Of a stretch of DNA of 64,000 nucleotides, positions 16,957-27,098 are shown piece by piece. Below the pieces are notes generated by a model. The model saw only the letters and a program-made list of their open reading frames with translations. It was not told the origin of the DNA and ran no database searches. The position numbers and the translations under genes were made by a program. The DNA lies in assembly GCA_903923395.1 (NCBI GenBank), contig CAIXXM010000107.1, forward strand, positions 62,001-126,000, in the 5' to 3' direction. The stretch's first letter is position 1. Every line of letters begins with the position of its first letter. The stretch comes from an uncultured Acidobacteriia bacterium. GTDB taxonomy: Bacteria > Acidobacteriota > Terriglobia > Bryobacterales > Bryobacteraceae.

Positions 16957-19791
16957 ATGGGTCAGCTCACCGTTGATCTCAGCACCAAAGTTAAGGACTT
17001 CGAAGCCAAGTCCACCCCCAAACCTACTGGTACCGGAGTGAGCTTTCCACGGTACTTTACTGCCCGGCTTGAAGCGGGCAAGACACCTTACGACGAAATT
17101 CAATGGGAGACCCGTTCCGCCACCATCGGCAATGACAAGGGTTCCGTGATTTTCGAACAGCGTGATATCGCTGTGCCGGCCGATTGGTCGCAGACCGCCA
17201 CCAACATCGTCGCCAGCAAATATTTCCACGGCAAGATGGGTTCGCCGGAGCGCGAACGCAGCGTCGGGGAACTCGTCCACCGCGTTGTTGACACCATTGC
17301 CGATTGGGGCCTGGAAGATGGCTACTTCGCAACGAAGGAAGATGGCGAAAACTTCCGCAACGAACTGGCGCACCTGATGTTGCACCAGAAGGCCGCCTTC
17401 AATTCGCCCGTGTGGTTCAACGTTGGCGTCAAGGAAGCGCGCGGTTACGGCTGGTTTTACGATAAAGAGGAATGCCGCATCAAAGGCCTGACCAATGAGG
17501 CCAAGCCGCAGTGCTCTGCGTGCTTCATCAATTCCGTGCAGGATTCGCTGGAATCCATCCTCGATCTGGCCAAGACGGAAGGCATGCTTTTCAAGTGGGG
17601 TTCGGGAACGGGTTCCAATCTTTCGAACATCCGCGAAGAAGACGCCATTCTCTCGGGCGGCGGCCGTGCCTCTGGCCCTCTTTCGTTCATGCGCGGTTTC
17701 GACGCCTTCGCTGGTGTGATCAAGTCCGGCGGCAAGACCCGCCGCGCCGCGAAGATGGTGATTCTGAACTGCGAACACCCGGATATTGACCGCTTCATCT
17801 GGTGCAAGGCGAAGGAGGAGAAGAAAGCCCACACGCTCATCGGCGCCGGCTACGATTCTTCGCTCGACGGCGAAGCCTACAGCTCGATCTTCTTCCAGAA
17901 CGCCAACAACTCCGTCCGCGCCACGGACGAATTCATGCAGGCTGTGGTGGAAGACGCCGAATGGTGGACGAAGTCGGTTGGCAGCGGTCAACCCGTCAGG
18001 CGCTTCAAGGCGCGCGAGTTGATGCGCAGCATCGCGGAAGCCACCTGGCAGTGCGGCGACCCCGGCATGCAGTTCGATTCCACCATTAACAAGTGGCATC
18101 CGTGCAAGAACACCAGCCGGATCAACGCTTCGAACCCCTGCTCGGAGTACATGTTCCTGGATGATTCCGCCTGCAACCTGTCTTCGCTGAACCTGATGAA
18201 ATTCGTGGGTCCGAACGGTCAGTTCGACGTGCCCGCCTTCCGTCATGCGGTCGATACGTTGATCATGGCGCAGGAAATCATCGTCGGCAATGCGGCGTAT
18301 CCCACGGCGCAGATCGCGCAGAATTCGTACGACTACCGTCCGCTCGGCCTCGGCTTTGCGAACCTCGGCGGCTTGTTGATGAGCTTCGGCCTGCCCTATG
18401 ACAGCGACCGTGGCCGCGACTTTGCCGGTGCCATCTCCGCCGTGATGTGCGGCCAGGCTTACCTGACCAGCGCGCGCATTGCGGGCTCCACCGGTCCGTT
18501 CAACGGCTATGCGAAGAACGAACAGGCCTTCCTCGATGTGATCAAGATGCACCGGGATTCCGTGAGTGGCATCAACCACCGCAATATCCCGAGCGACCTC
18601 TACACCGCAGCGAAGTCCACGTGGCAGGATGCCTACGAACTCGGCCAGCGCAACGGCTACCGCAACGGACAGGTCACTGTGATCGCCCCCACCGGCACCA
18701 TCGGCTTCATGATGGATTGCGACACCACCGGTATTGAGCCCGATCTCGCGCTGGTGAAGTACAAGAAACTGGTTGGTGGCGGTGTGATCAAGATCGTCAA
18801 CAACACGGTGCCTGCTGCCCTCGTGAAGCTCGGCTATTCTCCGGAACAGGCCGAAATCATCGTCAGCCACATTGATTCCACCGGCACCATTGAAGGCGCG
18901 CCCGGCCTGAAGAACGAGCACCTGGCCGTCTTCGATTGCAGCTTCCGCCCCATGAATGGAACACGCTCCATTCATTACATGGGTCACCTGAAGATGATGG
19001 CCGCTGTGCAGCCGTTCGTCTCCGGTGCGATCTCCAAGACCGTCAACATGCCGGAAGAGTGCACGGTTGAGGACATCATGGACACCTATATCGAAAGCTG
19101 GCGCATGGGCCTCAAAGCCGTCGCCATCTATCGCGATAACTCCAAGATGGTGCAGCCGATGAGCTCCGGCAAGTCAACCGACAAAAAGGCCGCTCATCCC
19201 TCGCAAACTTCCAAGGAAGTAGCAGCGCCCGCAGCAGAGAAGGTGGTTTACCGCCCCATCCGCCGCAAGCTGCCGGATGAACGCGCCTCCATCACCCACA
19301 AGTTCACCATTGGCGGCCACGAAGGCTACATCACGGTGGGCATGTTTGAGGATGGCACCCCCGGCGAAATCTTCATCACCATGGCGAAGGAGGGTTCCAC
19401 CATCTCCGGCCTCATGGACAGCTTCTCCACTTCCGTGAGCTACTGCCTGCAGTACGGCGTGCCTCTGAAGTTCCTGGTCGACAAGTTCGGGCATGTGCGC
19501 TTTGAACCCAGCGGCTGGACTGGCAACCCTGCCATTCCCTACGCGAAGTCGATTCCCGATTACATCTTCCGCTGGCTCGGTTCCAAGTTCCTTGGGGCGG
19601 AGTATGCGCTGCAGAACGAAGCCGGTGCATCCACCATGTTGCGCCCGACGGAGAATGACCCGCAGGAGTCATTGCCGTTTGCCTCTTCCGTCAGTGACGC
19701 TCCGGCGTGCGCGGAATGCGGTGGCATCATGACCCGGAATGGAAGCTGTTATAAGTGCGAAAACTGCGGCGGAACGAGCGGCTGCTCCTAG
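16957..19791 (+). CDS. nrdJ: vitamin B12-dependent ribonucleotide reductase (class II)
   Basis: NSPVWFNVG, GSGTGSNLSNIRE, NPCSEYMFLDDSACNLSSLNL, APTGTIGFMMDCDTTGIEPD, C-terminal CAECGG..CYKCENCG motif. Confidence 0.96.
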   Translation: MGQLTVDLSTKVKDFEAKSTPKPTGTGVSFPRYFTARLEAGKTPYDEIQWETRSATIGNDKGSVIFEQRDIAVPADWSQTATNIVASKYFHGKMGSPERERSVGELVHRVVDTIADWGLEDGYFATKEDGENFRNELAHLMLHQKAAFNSPVWFNVGVKEARGYGWFYDKEECRIKGLTNEAKPQCSACFINSVQDSLESILDLAKTEGMLFKWGSGTGSNLSNIREEDAILSGGGRASGPLSFMRGFDAFAGVIKSGGKTRRAAKMVILNCEHPDIDRFIWCKAKEEKKAHTLIGAGYDSSLDGEAYSSIFFQNANNSVRATDEFMQAVVEDAEWWTKSVGSGQPVRRFKARELMRSIAEATWQCGDPGMQFDSTINKWHPCKNTSRINASNPCSEYMFLDDSACNLSSLNLMKFVGPNGQFDVPAFRHAVDTLIMAQEIIVGNAAYPTAQIAQNSYDYRPLGLGFANLGGLLMSFGLPYDSDRGRDFAGAISAVMCGQAYLTSARIAGSTGPFNGYAKNEQAFLDVIKMHRDSVSGINHRNIPSDLYTAAKSTWQDAYELGQRNGYRNGQVTVIAPTGTIGFMMDCDTTGIEPDLALVKYKKLVGGGVIKIVNNTVPAALVKLGYSPEQAEIIVSHIDSTGTIEGAPGLKNEHLAVFDCSFRPMNGTRSIHYMGHLKMMAAVQPFVSGAISKTVNMPEECTVEDIMDTYIESWRMGLKAVAIYRDNSKMVQPMSSGKSTDKKAAHPSQTSKEVAAPAAEKVVYRPIRRKLPDERASITHKFTIGGHEGYITVGMFEDGTPGEIFITMAKEGSTISGLMDSFSTSVSYCLQYGVPLKFLVDKFGHVRFEPSGWTGNPAIPYAKSIPDYIFRWLGSKFLGAEYALQNEAGASTMLRPTENDPQESLPFASSVSDAPACAECGGIMTRNGSCYKCENCGGTSGCS

Positions 19792-19856
19792 CCTGAACCG
19801 TTCCAGAGACCGCGGGTTGTAAGACAGAGTTGTCTCGGCGCTCTTTCTTCTCCTTG

Positions 19857-19889
19857 AACCGTCCGGTGTCAAAGCCGGACGGTTTTTTT
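19857..19889 (+). terminator. rho-independent terminator after nrdJ
   Basis: AACCGTCCGG-tgtcaaag-CCGGACGGTT followed by a T tract. Confidence 0.85.
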
Positions 19890-19895
19890 ATTCCT

Positions 19896-21155
19896 ATGCG
19901 AACCAACATCAAGCAGTTCATCCCCGTCCTGACCATGGGCCTGATGTCACTCATCAGTTACCTGGACCGTTCCACGCTTGCTGTTCTCGCGCCGACCATT
20001 CTCAAAGACACGCATCTGAGCGCGGAACAGTACGGCTACATCGTCTCAGCCTTCTCCATTGCCTATATGCTGGGCAATCCGGCCTGGGGTTGGTTGATTG
20101 ACCGCTTCGGCACGCGCTGGGTCGCGGCCTGGGCAGTGCTGCTCTGGACGCTGGCTTCCACCGCGCACGCGTTCATCGCCGCCGGTGCCGCCGCCTTCGC
20201 GGGCTTCCTCCTGGCGCGCGCCACCCTTGGCTTCGGCGAAGGGGCTACATTCCCCAGTGGACTCCGGACGGCAGACCAGACCCTGCCGCCCCGTCTGCGC
20301 TCCCGCGGCATTGCCGTCGCCTACAGCGGTGGCTCGCTTGGTGCGCTGGTGACACCCCTGATCGTGACGCCGATCGCAGCGAGTTACGGCTGGCGGGCAG
20401 CCTTCCTGTTCACCGGACTGGCAGGGGCGTTCTGGATCATCCTGTGGTTGACGGTCAACAGCACACAGGCCGCCGTCCGCAGCGAGTCCGTTGTGCGCGG
20501 GTTCCTGAACAGGAACAGCAGTCCGGCACCCAGAGTGGTGGCCAGCGGCGAAACTCCGAGCTGGAAGGACCGGCGTCTCTGGGCGTATGTCGTGCTTTAT
20601 GCCTTTGGTGCCCTGCCGCTCGCATTTCCCCTCTATGCGGCACCGATTTATCTCGCGAAGGTCATGCATCTGTCGCAATCCACCATTGGCCATCTGCTCT
20701 GGCTGCCACCGCTGGGCTGGGAGATTGGCTACTTCACTTCAGCGTGGATTTGTGACCGTCTCATCACACCGCGCAACATGCCTGCCTGGCTGGGATTATT
20801 CGCACTCATTTGTGGTGGTTCGCTGGGACTGGCCCCTTATGCCGGGTCGCTGCCGGCAGTGATGGGTTTGCTGACGACCACCATGCTGGGCGGCGGCAGC
20901 ATCGTCGTCATCGCCGTGCGCTACGGGAGTAATGCATTCCGGGCACGGTCAGGGTTTATTGCAGGCACGGGGGCAGCATCCTGGTCTGCCGTGGTGGCCG
21001 TCGTGATGCCCTACGTGGGGCGGCTGTTCGACCAGAACCGCTATAGCTTCGCGTTCACACTGATTGCGGCATGTTCCATCGCAGGCACCGCCGGATGGAG
21101 ATTGCTCGCAGGAGAGCCTGCCCTACCGCAGGATTCCGAGCGTCTGGGGTACTGA
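19896..21155 (+). CDS. MFS transporter
   Basis: 12-TM-like ORF, GWLIDRFGTRW between TM2 and TM3, LGFGEGATFPSGLRTADQTLPPRLRSRGIA; ATG refined to 19896. Confidence 0.9.
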   Translation: MRTNIKQFIPVLTMGLMSLISYLDRSTLAVLAPTILKDTHLSAEQYGYIVSAFSIAYMLGNPAWGWLIDRFGTRWVAAWAVLLWTLASTAHAFIAAGAAAFAGFLLARATLGFGEGATFPSGLRTADQTLPPRLRSRGIAVAYSGGSLGALVTPLIVTPIAASYGWRAAFLFTGLAGAFWIILWLTVNSTQAAVRSESVVRGFLNRNSSPAPRVVASGETPSWKDRRLWAYVVLYAFGALPLAFPLYAAPIYLAKVMHLSQSTIGHLLWLPPLGWEIGYFTSAWICDRLITPRNMPAWLGLFALICGGSLGLAPYAGSLPAVMGLLTTTMLGGGSIVVIAVRYGSNAFRARSGFIAGTGAASWSAVVAVVMPYVGRLFDQNRYSFAFTLIAACSIAGTAGWRLLAGEPALPQDSERLGY

Positions 21156-21332
21156 GGCCACCAGACGGCTTCCGTCAAGCAGAGCGACGGTTACATTTAG
21201 CACGATATAGAGGAGCAAAAGCAGAGAGGCCGTTCGGCGTTCGTGCAACTTGGCCTTGGCCCGAAGTTCCGAACATTGACGTGCAATCTCTCTCGCTTTC
21301 TCGGCAATATATCGCTCCGAAAGAGGACTCAT
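21123..21332 (-). CDS. small single-TM hypothetical protein
   Basis: MSPLSERYIAEKAREIARQCSELRAKAKLHERRTASLLLLLYIVLNVTVALLDGSRLVASVPQTLGILR; amphipathic N-terminus plus TM. Confidence 0.45.
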   Translation of the reverse strand: MSPLSERYIAEKAREIARQCSELRAKAKLHERRTASLLLLLYIVLNVTVALLDGSRLVASVPQTLGILR

Positions 21333-21382
21333 GGAACCTATAGTACCGCAAACTCTTGACAAACGGTAGAGTCCGCACAAAA

Positions 21383-22534
21383 TTATGCGCGGCTGTGTTT
21401 CGCCAGAATCCCATCCAGAATCTCCGGGATTTCAAACACCGCCCGGTTTTTCTGCGCCGCCACGTTCTTCACATACCCGGCCCGCAGGACTGGATCGAGC
21501 ATCTTCCGCACGGCTCCAACCACGCCCGACTGGAAGCTCTCCAGTGCGATCCCCACACCCATCTCCTGCGCCCATTCCGCGTTGTAACGCTCTTGGGCCA
21601 GCGTCCACATGTTGTTCTCAATGATGACCGGAAGCCCCATGGCGACAGCTTCGCTGATACTTCCGGGCCCGGGCTTGCCGATGAACATGTCTGCAATTTG
21701 CATAAACCGGGGCACTTCTTTGGTGAAACCTTCCACATGCATCGGCACTCTGGTCTTCATCGCCCGCAGCTTTGCTTCGAGCTTCGTGTTCTTACCGGCG
21801 ATGGCGATGATCTGCAAGTCCAGGCCGCTTGCATTCAAAGATTCCGCGATGGATTGAATCTTGGGAGACCCCTCGCCGCCGAACATCAGCAACACCGTGG
21901 GGAGATCAGTCCGCAACCCGAGCTTCCGGCGTTCTTCGGCGCGGTCCACTGGTGCCACATCGTAGAACTTGGGATTGAGAATCATCCCGCTGGTGCGGAA
22001 GACATGGTCCGGCTTGTGTCCCATGCCAATGGCCTGCCGGTAGGCCCGTTCGGTGCCGCAAATGAAGTACTGTTCCTGGTCTTCCTCAATCCAGAAGTGG
22101 GGCGGGAAATCCGCCATATCCGTCAGGATGGTGACCAGCGGCACACCCGGCATCGCGGACGCCAGGCTTTCATGCAGCGCCCGGTTGAAATTCGGAATCA
22201 GCGAGACCACCAGCTGCGAGGGATGCTCCGCCCAATATTTCTTGAGCAGCGCGAGTTGTGAGGGATGGTAGCCGCGGATCACCGAATGCATCACCTTCAT
22301 CAACTGGAGTGAGCCGAGCGTCCAGCCCTTGCGCAGCATCAGATTGTAGAGGTCTTGCATGCGGATGCCCGTGATCTTGCGGAAGACATCCATCTCATCC
22401 AGGAGTTCCTGCAGATTCATCATCCGCATATTCCAGGGCCTTCCCTGCCGCCGCGTTACTTCGCAGAGCGCGTTGGCTGCACTGCGATGCCCGCCGCCTG
22501 CGTCAAAGAAGACCAGTTCCAGTGTGGTTTGCAT
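21383..22534 (-). CDS. glycosyltransferase, MGDG synthase/MurG-like
   Basis: MQTTLELVFFDAGGGHRSAANAL (GGGH motif); C-terminal GKPGPGSISEAVAMGLPVIIENN nucleotide-sugar binding motif. Confidence 0.85.
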   Translation of the reverse strand: MQTTLELVFFDAGGGHRSAANALCEVTRRQGRPWNMRMMNLQELLDEMDVFRKITGIRMQDLYNLMLRKGWTLGSLQLMKVMHSVIRGYHPSQLALLKKYWAEHPSQLVVSLIPNFNRALHESLASAMPGVPLVTILTDMADFPPHFWIEEDQEQYFICGTERAYRQAIGMGHKPDHVFRTSGMILNPKFYDVAPVDRAEERRKLGLRTDLPTVLLMFGGEGSPKIQSIAESLNASGLDLQIIAIAGKNTKLEAKLRAMKTRVPMHVEGFTKEVPRFMQIADMFIGKPGPGSISEAVAMGLPVIIENNMWTLAQERYNAEWAQEMGVGIALESFQSGVVGAVRKMLDPVLRAGYVKNVAAQKNRAVFEIPEILDGILAKHSRA

Positions 22535-22598
22535 CTCGTGGCCCAACTGCTTACGGTACAACGCCGGACGGGTTCTGCGCACGGCTTATAATTCATGA

Positions 22599-23231
22599 AT
22601 GCGAAGTTTGGCGCTAATTCTACTTTCCGCCGCGGCTCTCGCCCTCATTGCAGGCCCTGTCATCCCGCCCGCGGGCCAAGCCTCCAATGACAATGTGTAT
22701 CTCTCCGCAACGCTTCTGACAACCGAAGAAGTAAACGCAATCTTCCATTACGAATTCCCTGACCGCTTCACCGTGGTGGAGGTGAAGCTGACACCGCGCT
22801 CGGGTCCTTTGGCTGTAAAGCTGGACGATTTCATCCTCCGCACGGACAAAGACGGCGAGAAGGGTGGTCCCTTCCCCGCAACGCAAATTTTTGGCGAAGG
22901 GGCGCTGATCATCAACCAGCATCCAGATGATGACCAGAACCGCAACAGGCAGCAGAACCGCTCCAATGTCACGCTGCCGCTTGGCATCCGTCTGGGTAAG
23001 AAGAAAAAGAAGACAGACGAGCCGCCGCCCGTGGAGGCTCCGTCGCCAAAGCGTGAAGAACCGCCGCCTCCGGAACTGAAGGGCGAACTCAAGGCCCGCG
23101 TGCTTGCGGAAAAGACTACGGCAGACGCCATCAGCGGGCTGCTCTTCTTCCCTCTCGAAAAGCAGAAAGTCAAAGACCTCGAACTCCTGTACACCACGCC
23201 GGCGGGCAAACTCCGCCTGCGCTTCAAATAA
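22599..23231 (+). CDS. secreted hypothetical protein
   Basis: Signal peptide MRSLALILLSAAALALIAG; basic/proline-rich low-complexity middle. Confidence 0.6.
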   Translation: MRSLALILLSAAALALIAGPVIPPAGQASNDNVYLSATLLTTEEVNAIFHYEFPDRFTVVEVKLTPRSGPLAVKLDDFILRTDKDGEKGGPFPATQIFGEGALIINQHPDDDQNRNRQQNRSNVTLPLGIRLGKKKKKTDEPPPVEAPSPKREEPPPPELKGELKARVLAEKTTADAISGLLFFPLEKQKVKDLELLYTTPAGKLRLRFK

Positions 23232-23235
23232 CTCA

Positions 23236-24312
23236 ATGCTCGTTCAAGAACTCGATACTCCATCCCTGATCGTCGATCTCGACGTGATGGAAGCCAACCT
23301 CCGGCGCGTCGCCGATTATGCGAAACAGCATTCGCTCCGCCTGCGCCCCCACACGAAGACCCACAAGTCGATTGGTCTCGCGCGCCGCCAGATCGCGCTG
23401 GGTGCCGCGGGACTCACCGTCGCCAAGGTCACCGAAGCAGAAGTGATGGCTGCTGCAAACCCCGCGGATCTGCTGGTGGCGTACCCGGTTTTCGGCGCGC
23501 CCAAGCTCCGCAGGCTGACGGAGGTCGCCCGCAGGACGAAGGTGGCCGTTGCCCTGGACAGCCTCGCATCGGCAACGCCTCTCTCGGAAGCCGCCGTGAT
23601 TGCCAGCGTGGATATTGGCGTGATGGTCGAGGTGGACGTCGGGCTGGGGCGCGTGGGCGTCCAACCGGCGGAGGCTTTGGCGTTGGCCCAAACTATTGCC
23701 GCTCTTCCGAATTTGCACTTCCGCGGACTGACCTTTTACCCCGGCCACATCAAGCAGCCCACCGAGGCCTTGGTGAAGGCGCTGTCTGACACCGTGGAGA
23801 AGCTGGTGCAGGACTTCCATGATGCCGGACTGCCCCCGGAAATCGTGAGCGGCGGGTCCACTCCAGCGCTGTTCCACAGTCACAAAGTCAAAGGCTTGAC
23901 GGAAATCCGCCCGGGCACTTATATCTTCAATGACCTCAACACCGTCCACAGCGGTGCCTGTACTCTCGAAGACTGCGCCGCTTCGATCCTGACGACGGTG
24001 GTCAGCACGCGGCCCGGACACATGATCATTGACGGTGGCAGCAAGACCTTTTCGTCAGACCGGCTGACCACTGGTGCAGCGGGCCATGGGCGACTGCTGG
24101 AAGCTCCCGGCGCTTTCTTCCACAAGATGAATGAGGAGCATGGTTTCGTGGATCTCTCGAAAGCGGAACGGAGCTTCGAGGTGGGAGAAAAGGTCCGGGT
24201 GATTCCGAATCACGTCTGCGTGGCGGTGAACCTGCACGAACAGGTGTATGGTGTCCGCGGGGGTCGTGTGGAAGAAGCCTGGAAAGTGGACGCACGGGGC
24301 AAATTGCAATAA
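23236..24312 (+). CDS. D-threonine aldolase/D-serine dehydratase-like PLP enzyme (alanine racemase fold)
   Basis: DTPSLIVDLDVMEANLRRVADYAKQHSLRLRPHTKTHKS, PGHIKQPT, GGSTPALFH, NHVCVAVNL; ATG at 23236. Confidence 0.88.
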   Translation: MLVQELDTPSLIVDLDVMEANLRRVADYAKQHSLRLRPHTKTHKSIGLARRQIALGAAGLTVAKVTEAEVMAAANPADLLVAYPVFGAPKLRRLTEVARRTKVAVALDSLASATPLSEAAVIASVDIGVMVEVDVGLGRVGVQPAEALALAQTIAALPNLHFRGLTFYPGHIKQPTEALVKALSDTVEKLVQDFHDAGLPPEIVSGGSTPALFHSHKVKGLTEIRPGTYIFNDLNTVHSGACTLEDCAASILTTVVSTRPGHMIIDGGSKTFSSDRLTTGAAGHGRLLEAPGAFFHKMNEEHGFVDLSKAERSFEVGEKVRVIPNHVCVAVNLHEQVYGVRGGRVEEAWKVDARGKLQ

Positions 24313-24361
24313 ACTGCGCGGCTCTCCCAAAGTCTGCCAAGATCAAAGGGAGGATAACCAC

Positions 24362-24496
24362 GTGGAAGAAGATTTCAACGCCAGCGACAAATGCGGCCGG
24401 TGCGGCTGCGCGAGGCGCGAACACGTGCCCGCCTGTGCCAGCCATCCGAAGTGCAAGGCGTTTTCGGACCCCAAGGCACGGAAGACCAAGAAATAA
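24362..24496 (+). CDS. Cys/His-rich mini-protein (44 aa)
   Basis: GTG at 24362 preceded by GGGAGGATAACCAC; MEEDFNASDKCGRCGCARREHVPACASHPKCKAFSDPKARKTKK; terminator directly follows. Confidence 0.6.
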   Translation: MEEDFNASDKCGRCGCARREHVPACASHPKCKAFSDPKARKTKK

Positions 24497-24532
24497 AAAG
24501 AGGCCGGATGCGCTGAGCATTCCGGCCTCTTT
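24497..24532. terminator. bidirectional intrinsic terminator between convergent genes
   Basis: AAAGAGGCCGGA-tgcgctgagcat-TCCGGCCTCTTT. Confidence 0.85.
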
Positions 24533-24563
24533 CAATTCTTGCCTCGCTGGAAAAGCGAAAAGC

Positions 24564-24857
24564 TTACATCTTGACGGATTCGACCTGAACCTTGTCACCC
24601 TTCATGCTGCCGGTGATGGTCACCTTGTGACCTTCATGGCCCTTCACGGCTTCGGGGTTGGCGAATTCGATGACCTTGTCACCGACGACGAACACAGGCG
24701 CTTCGCCGCGCTTGGTGCAGCCCGCAACACACTTTTGATCGGCTTCTGAGGACGCAGCGTGCTTTGCACCGCAATGCGCGTCAGAGATGGTGCCGCTCCA
24801 GGACTCGGCAAATGCAGATACGGAGAGGAAGAGACCGGCAACAAAAACTTTTTTCAT
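24564..24857 (-). CDS. small secreted protein
   Basis: MKKVFVAGLFLSVSAFAESWSGTISDAHCGAKHA...KCVAGCTKRGEAPVFVVGDKVIEFAN; signal peptide and paired Cys. Confidence 0.7.
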   Translation of the reverse strand: MKKVFVAGLFLSVSAFAESWSGTISDAHCGAKHAASSEADQKCVAGCTKRGEAPVFVVGDKVIEFANPEAVKGHEGHKVTITGSMKGDKVQVESVKM

Positions 24858-24995
24858 AGATTTGACCTTCACAATGGACAATAGCCTGTTTCCAATACGG
24901 ATGCAATGGCACTTCGGATGGAATCACTATAAAAAACGTACGGCGCAGCCCACTAAGAGACTGCGCCGTAAAAACATTTCAACTGTGCTGAAAAG

Positions 24996-26147
24996 CTAGG
25001 CCTGAGCCGCTGCTTTGAGCGCTTCCGCCTTATCGGTCTTTTCCCAGCTGAACGAGTCTTCCGTACGGCCGAAGTGTCCGAAGGCCGCTGTCTTCTTGTA
25101 GATCGGGCGGCGAAGTTGCAGGTGATCAATGATGCCCTTGGGCGTTAGCGGGAAGTGCTCGCGAACCAGCTTCGTCAGCAGGCTCTCTTCCACTTTGCCG
25201 GTGCCGAAAGTATTCACCATCACGGAGACGGGCTCCGCAACGCCGATTGCGTAGGCGACCTGCACTTCCACCTTGGTCGCCAAGCCGGAAGCCACGAGGT
25301 TCTTCGCGATGTAGCGGGCCATGTAGCAGGCCGAGCGGTCCACCTTTGTCGGATCTTTGCCGGAGAACGCGCCACCGCCGTGACGGCCCATGCCGCCGTA
25401 GCTGTCCACGATGATCTTGCGTCCGGTCAAACCGGTGTCGCCATGGGGTCCGCCGATGACGAAACGTCCGGTGGGGTTGATGTGGTACTTGGTTTCTGCA
25501 TCGACCATGTCGGCAGGAACGACGGCGTCGATGACCAGCTTCTTCACGTCTTCACGGAGCTGTTCGGTCGAAACGTCGTCACCATGCTGGGTCGAAAGGA
25601 CGATCGCGTCGATACGGGTCGGCTTGCCGTCCACGTATTCCACGCTGACCTGGCTCTTGCCGTCCGGGCGGAGATAAGGCAGCACGCCGGTCTTGCGGAT
25701 CTTGGAGAGCTGTTCGGTAATACGGTGGGCCAACTGGATGGGCAGCGGCATCAATTCCGCAGTCTCGTCGCAGGCATAGCCGAACATGAGGCCCTGGTCA
25801 CCGGCACCGCCCGGGTCAACACCCATGGCGATATCGGGGGACTGGCCCTGGATGGCGTTCAGAACGCCGCAGGTCTTGGCATCGAAACCGAACGCGGCAT
25901 CGGTGTAGCCGATTTCAGCAATCGTGTCCCGGGCGATCTTCGGAACGTCCACGTAACAATTGGTGGTGATTTCACCGGCCACTAAACACAGGCCCGTGGT
26001 GACGAGCACCTCACAGGCCACGCGGCCGTAAGGGTCCTGCTCGAGGACGGCGTCGAGGACGGCGTCAGAGATCTGGTCTGCAACCTTGTCGGGATGGCCC
26101 TCGGTCACGGATTCAGACGTAAATAAATGCTTTTGCACTTCTGCCAT
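24996..26147 (-). CDS. metK: S-adenosylmethionine synthetase
   Basis: [56 protein letters not shown]-type motifs. Confidence 0.98.
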   Translation of the reverse strand: MAEVQKHLFTSESVTEGHPDKVADQISDAVLDAVLEQDPYGRVACEVLVTTGLCLVAGEITTNCYVDVPKIARDTIAEIGYTDAAFGFDAKTCGVLNAIQGQSPDIAMGVDPGGAGDQGLMFGYACDETAELMPLPIQLAHRITEQLSKIRKTGVLPYLRPDGKSQVSVEYVDGKPTRIDAIVLSTQHGDDVSTEQLREDVKKLVIDAVVPADMVDAETKYHINPTGRFVIGGPHGDTGLTGRKIIVDSYGGMGRHGGGAFSGKDPTKVDRSACYMARYIAKNLVASGLATKVEVQVAYAIGVAEPVSVMVNTFGTGKVEESLLTKLVREHFPLTPKGIIDHLQLRRPIYKKTAAFGHFGRTEDSFSWEKTDKAEALKAAAQA

Positions 26148-26162
26148 GAATTCTCCGGTATG

Positions 26163-26226
26163 GAACGGACTCGGACGATGATCTGCAACCGCGCACTTGG
26201 CAGGATCTTCCGTTCGCGCAAGCGAA
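26163..26226 (-). promoter_or_regulatory. candidate structured 5' leader of metK
   Basis: Reverse strand: GAACGGA...TCCGTTC enclosing a bulged GATC/CTGC hairpin (26180-26207), overlapping an alternative TTCGC-ttgc-GCGAA hairpin (26213-26226). Confidence 0.35.
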
Positions 26227-26243
26227 TCTCTTAGTCTAGCAAA

Positions 26244-26966
26244 GTGAGGGTTGACCGAAACGTGACCGGGGCTCCGCAGCCCCTAAAAATCGCATTGGCA
26301 GCGCTGGTTCTCGCGTGGTCGTCAGAACAGCCACAAACCTGTCTCACGTACGGGATTCCCGTCAAACTCCGCGGCGAACTGACTCGAGTCAATGAGTATG
26401 GATATTGGGACTGGAGCGGAATCCTGCTGGACCGGCCAATTTGCACCATGGCAAACCCCGCCTATTCTGAGGACAGTTATGCGGGAATCCGGCTGCTTCA
26501 GGTCTGGCAGGGGGATACCGGCCGGGATATCCGTGAACTCGCAGGCGCGAAAGTGGAAGTGACCGGGCACCTCATGGACCCGCATACCGGCTATTGCCGA
26601 ACTGGTGTCTGTCTCCTGAAAACGGAGATCTCCGGAACTGGGTTGACTTGGAAGCCAGCCAGGGAAAAGGACATTGCACAACCCCTCGCATACGACATTG
26701 AAACCAAGGCCGGAAGATACTTTTCGAAGCGAGCTTGGGATTCATTGACAGGCAAACCGTTGATTCCCGTGGACGAATACGCCGTCCATTGGATGACGGG
26801 TGGCGAAGTGGTTTATCTCGACTGCCGGGACGGCTATGAGCGGGCCGGGGCGCACCTGGAACCACCGCACCCCGTCATGACATGTGACGACCCCGGCGAA
26901 CTTTGCGGCTTCAACGCTTTCGAAGGGACGGTTGCGCGGATGCATTGCGTCAAGAAGGACAAATAA
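26244..26966 (+). CDS. hypothetical protein, possible DUF4431-like segment
   Basis: [41 protein letters not shown] ends upstream of hrcA. GTG start uncertain. Confidence 0.55.
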   Translation: MRVDRNVTGAPQPLKIALAALVLAWSSEQPQTCLTYGIPVKLRGELTRVNEYGYWDWSGILLDRPICTMANPAYSEDSYAGIRLLQVWQGDTGRDIRELAGAKVEVTGHLMDPHTGYCRTGVCLLKTEISGTGLTWKPAREKDIAQPLAYDIETKAGRYFSKRAWDSLTGKPLIPVDEYAVHWMTGGEVVYLDCRDGYERAGAHLEPPHPVMTCDDPGELCGFNAFEGTVARMHCVKKDK

Positions 26967-27098
26967 TGGATGCGCCTGCCGAGATGGGAGTGGGGCTGCG
27001 CCAGCGATCCAAAACTTGCGCCCCTTGCTCGCCTCCAGACTCCCGATTTGCCCCGCGCCCTTCCGTAACGCTATATTCAAACCTAGAGATTTCGTCTC

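Noticed and set aside
16885-18987. 700-aa minus-strand ORF
   Set aside because: Antisense to nrdJ; long open antisense frames are expected from GC-rich codon usage, and the protein has no recognisable domain.
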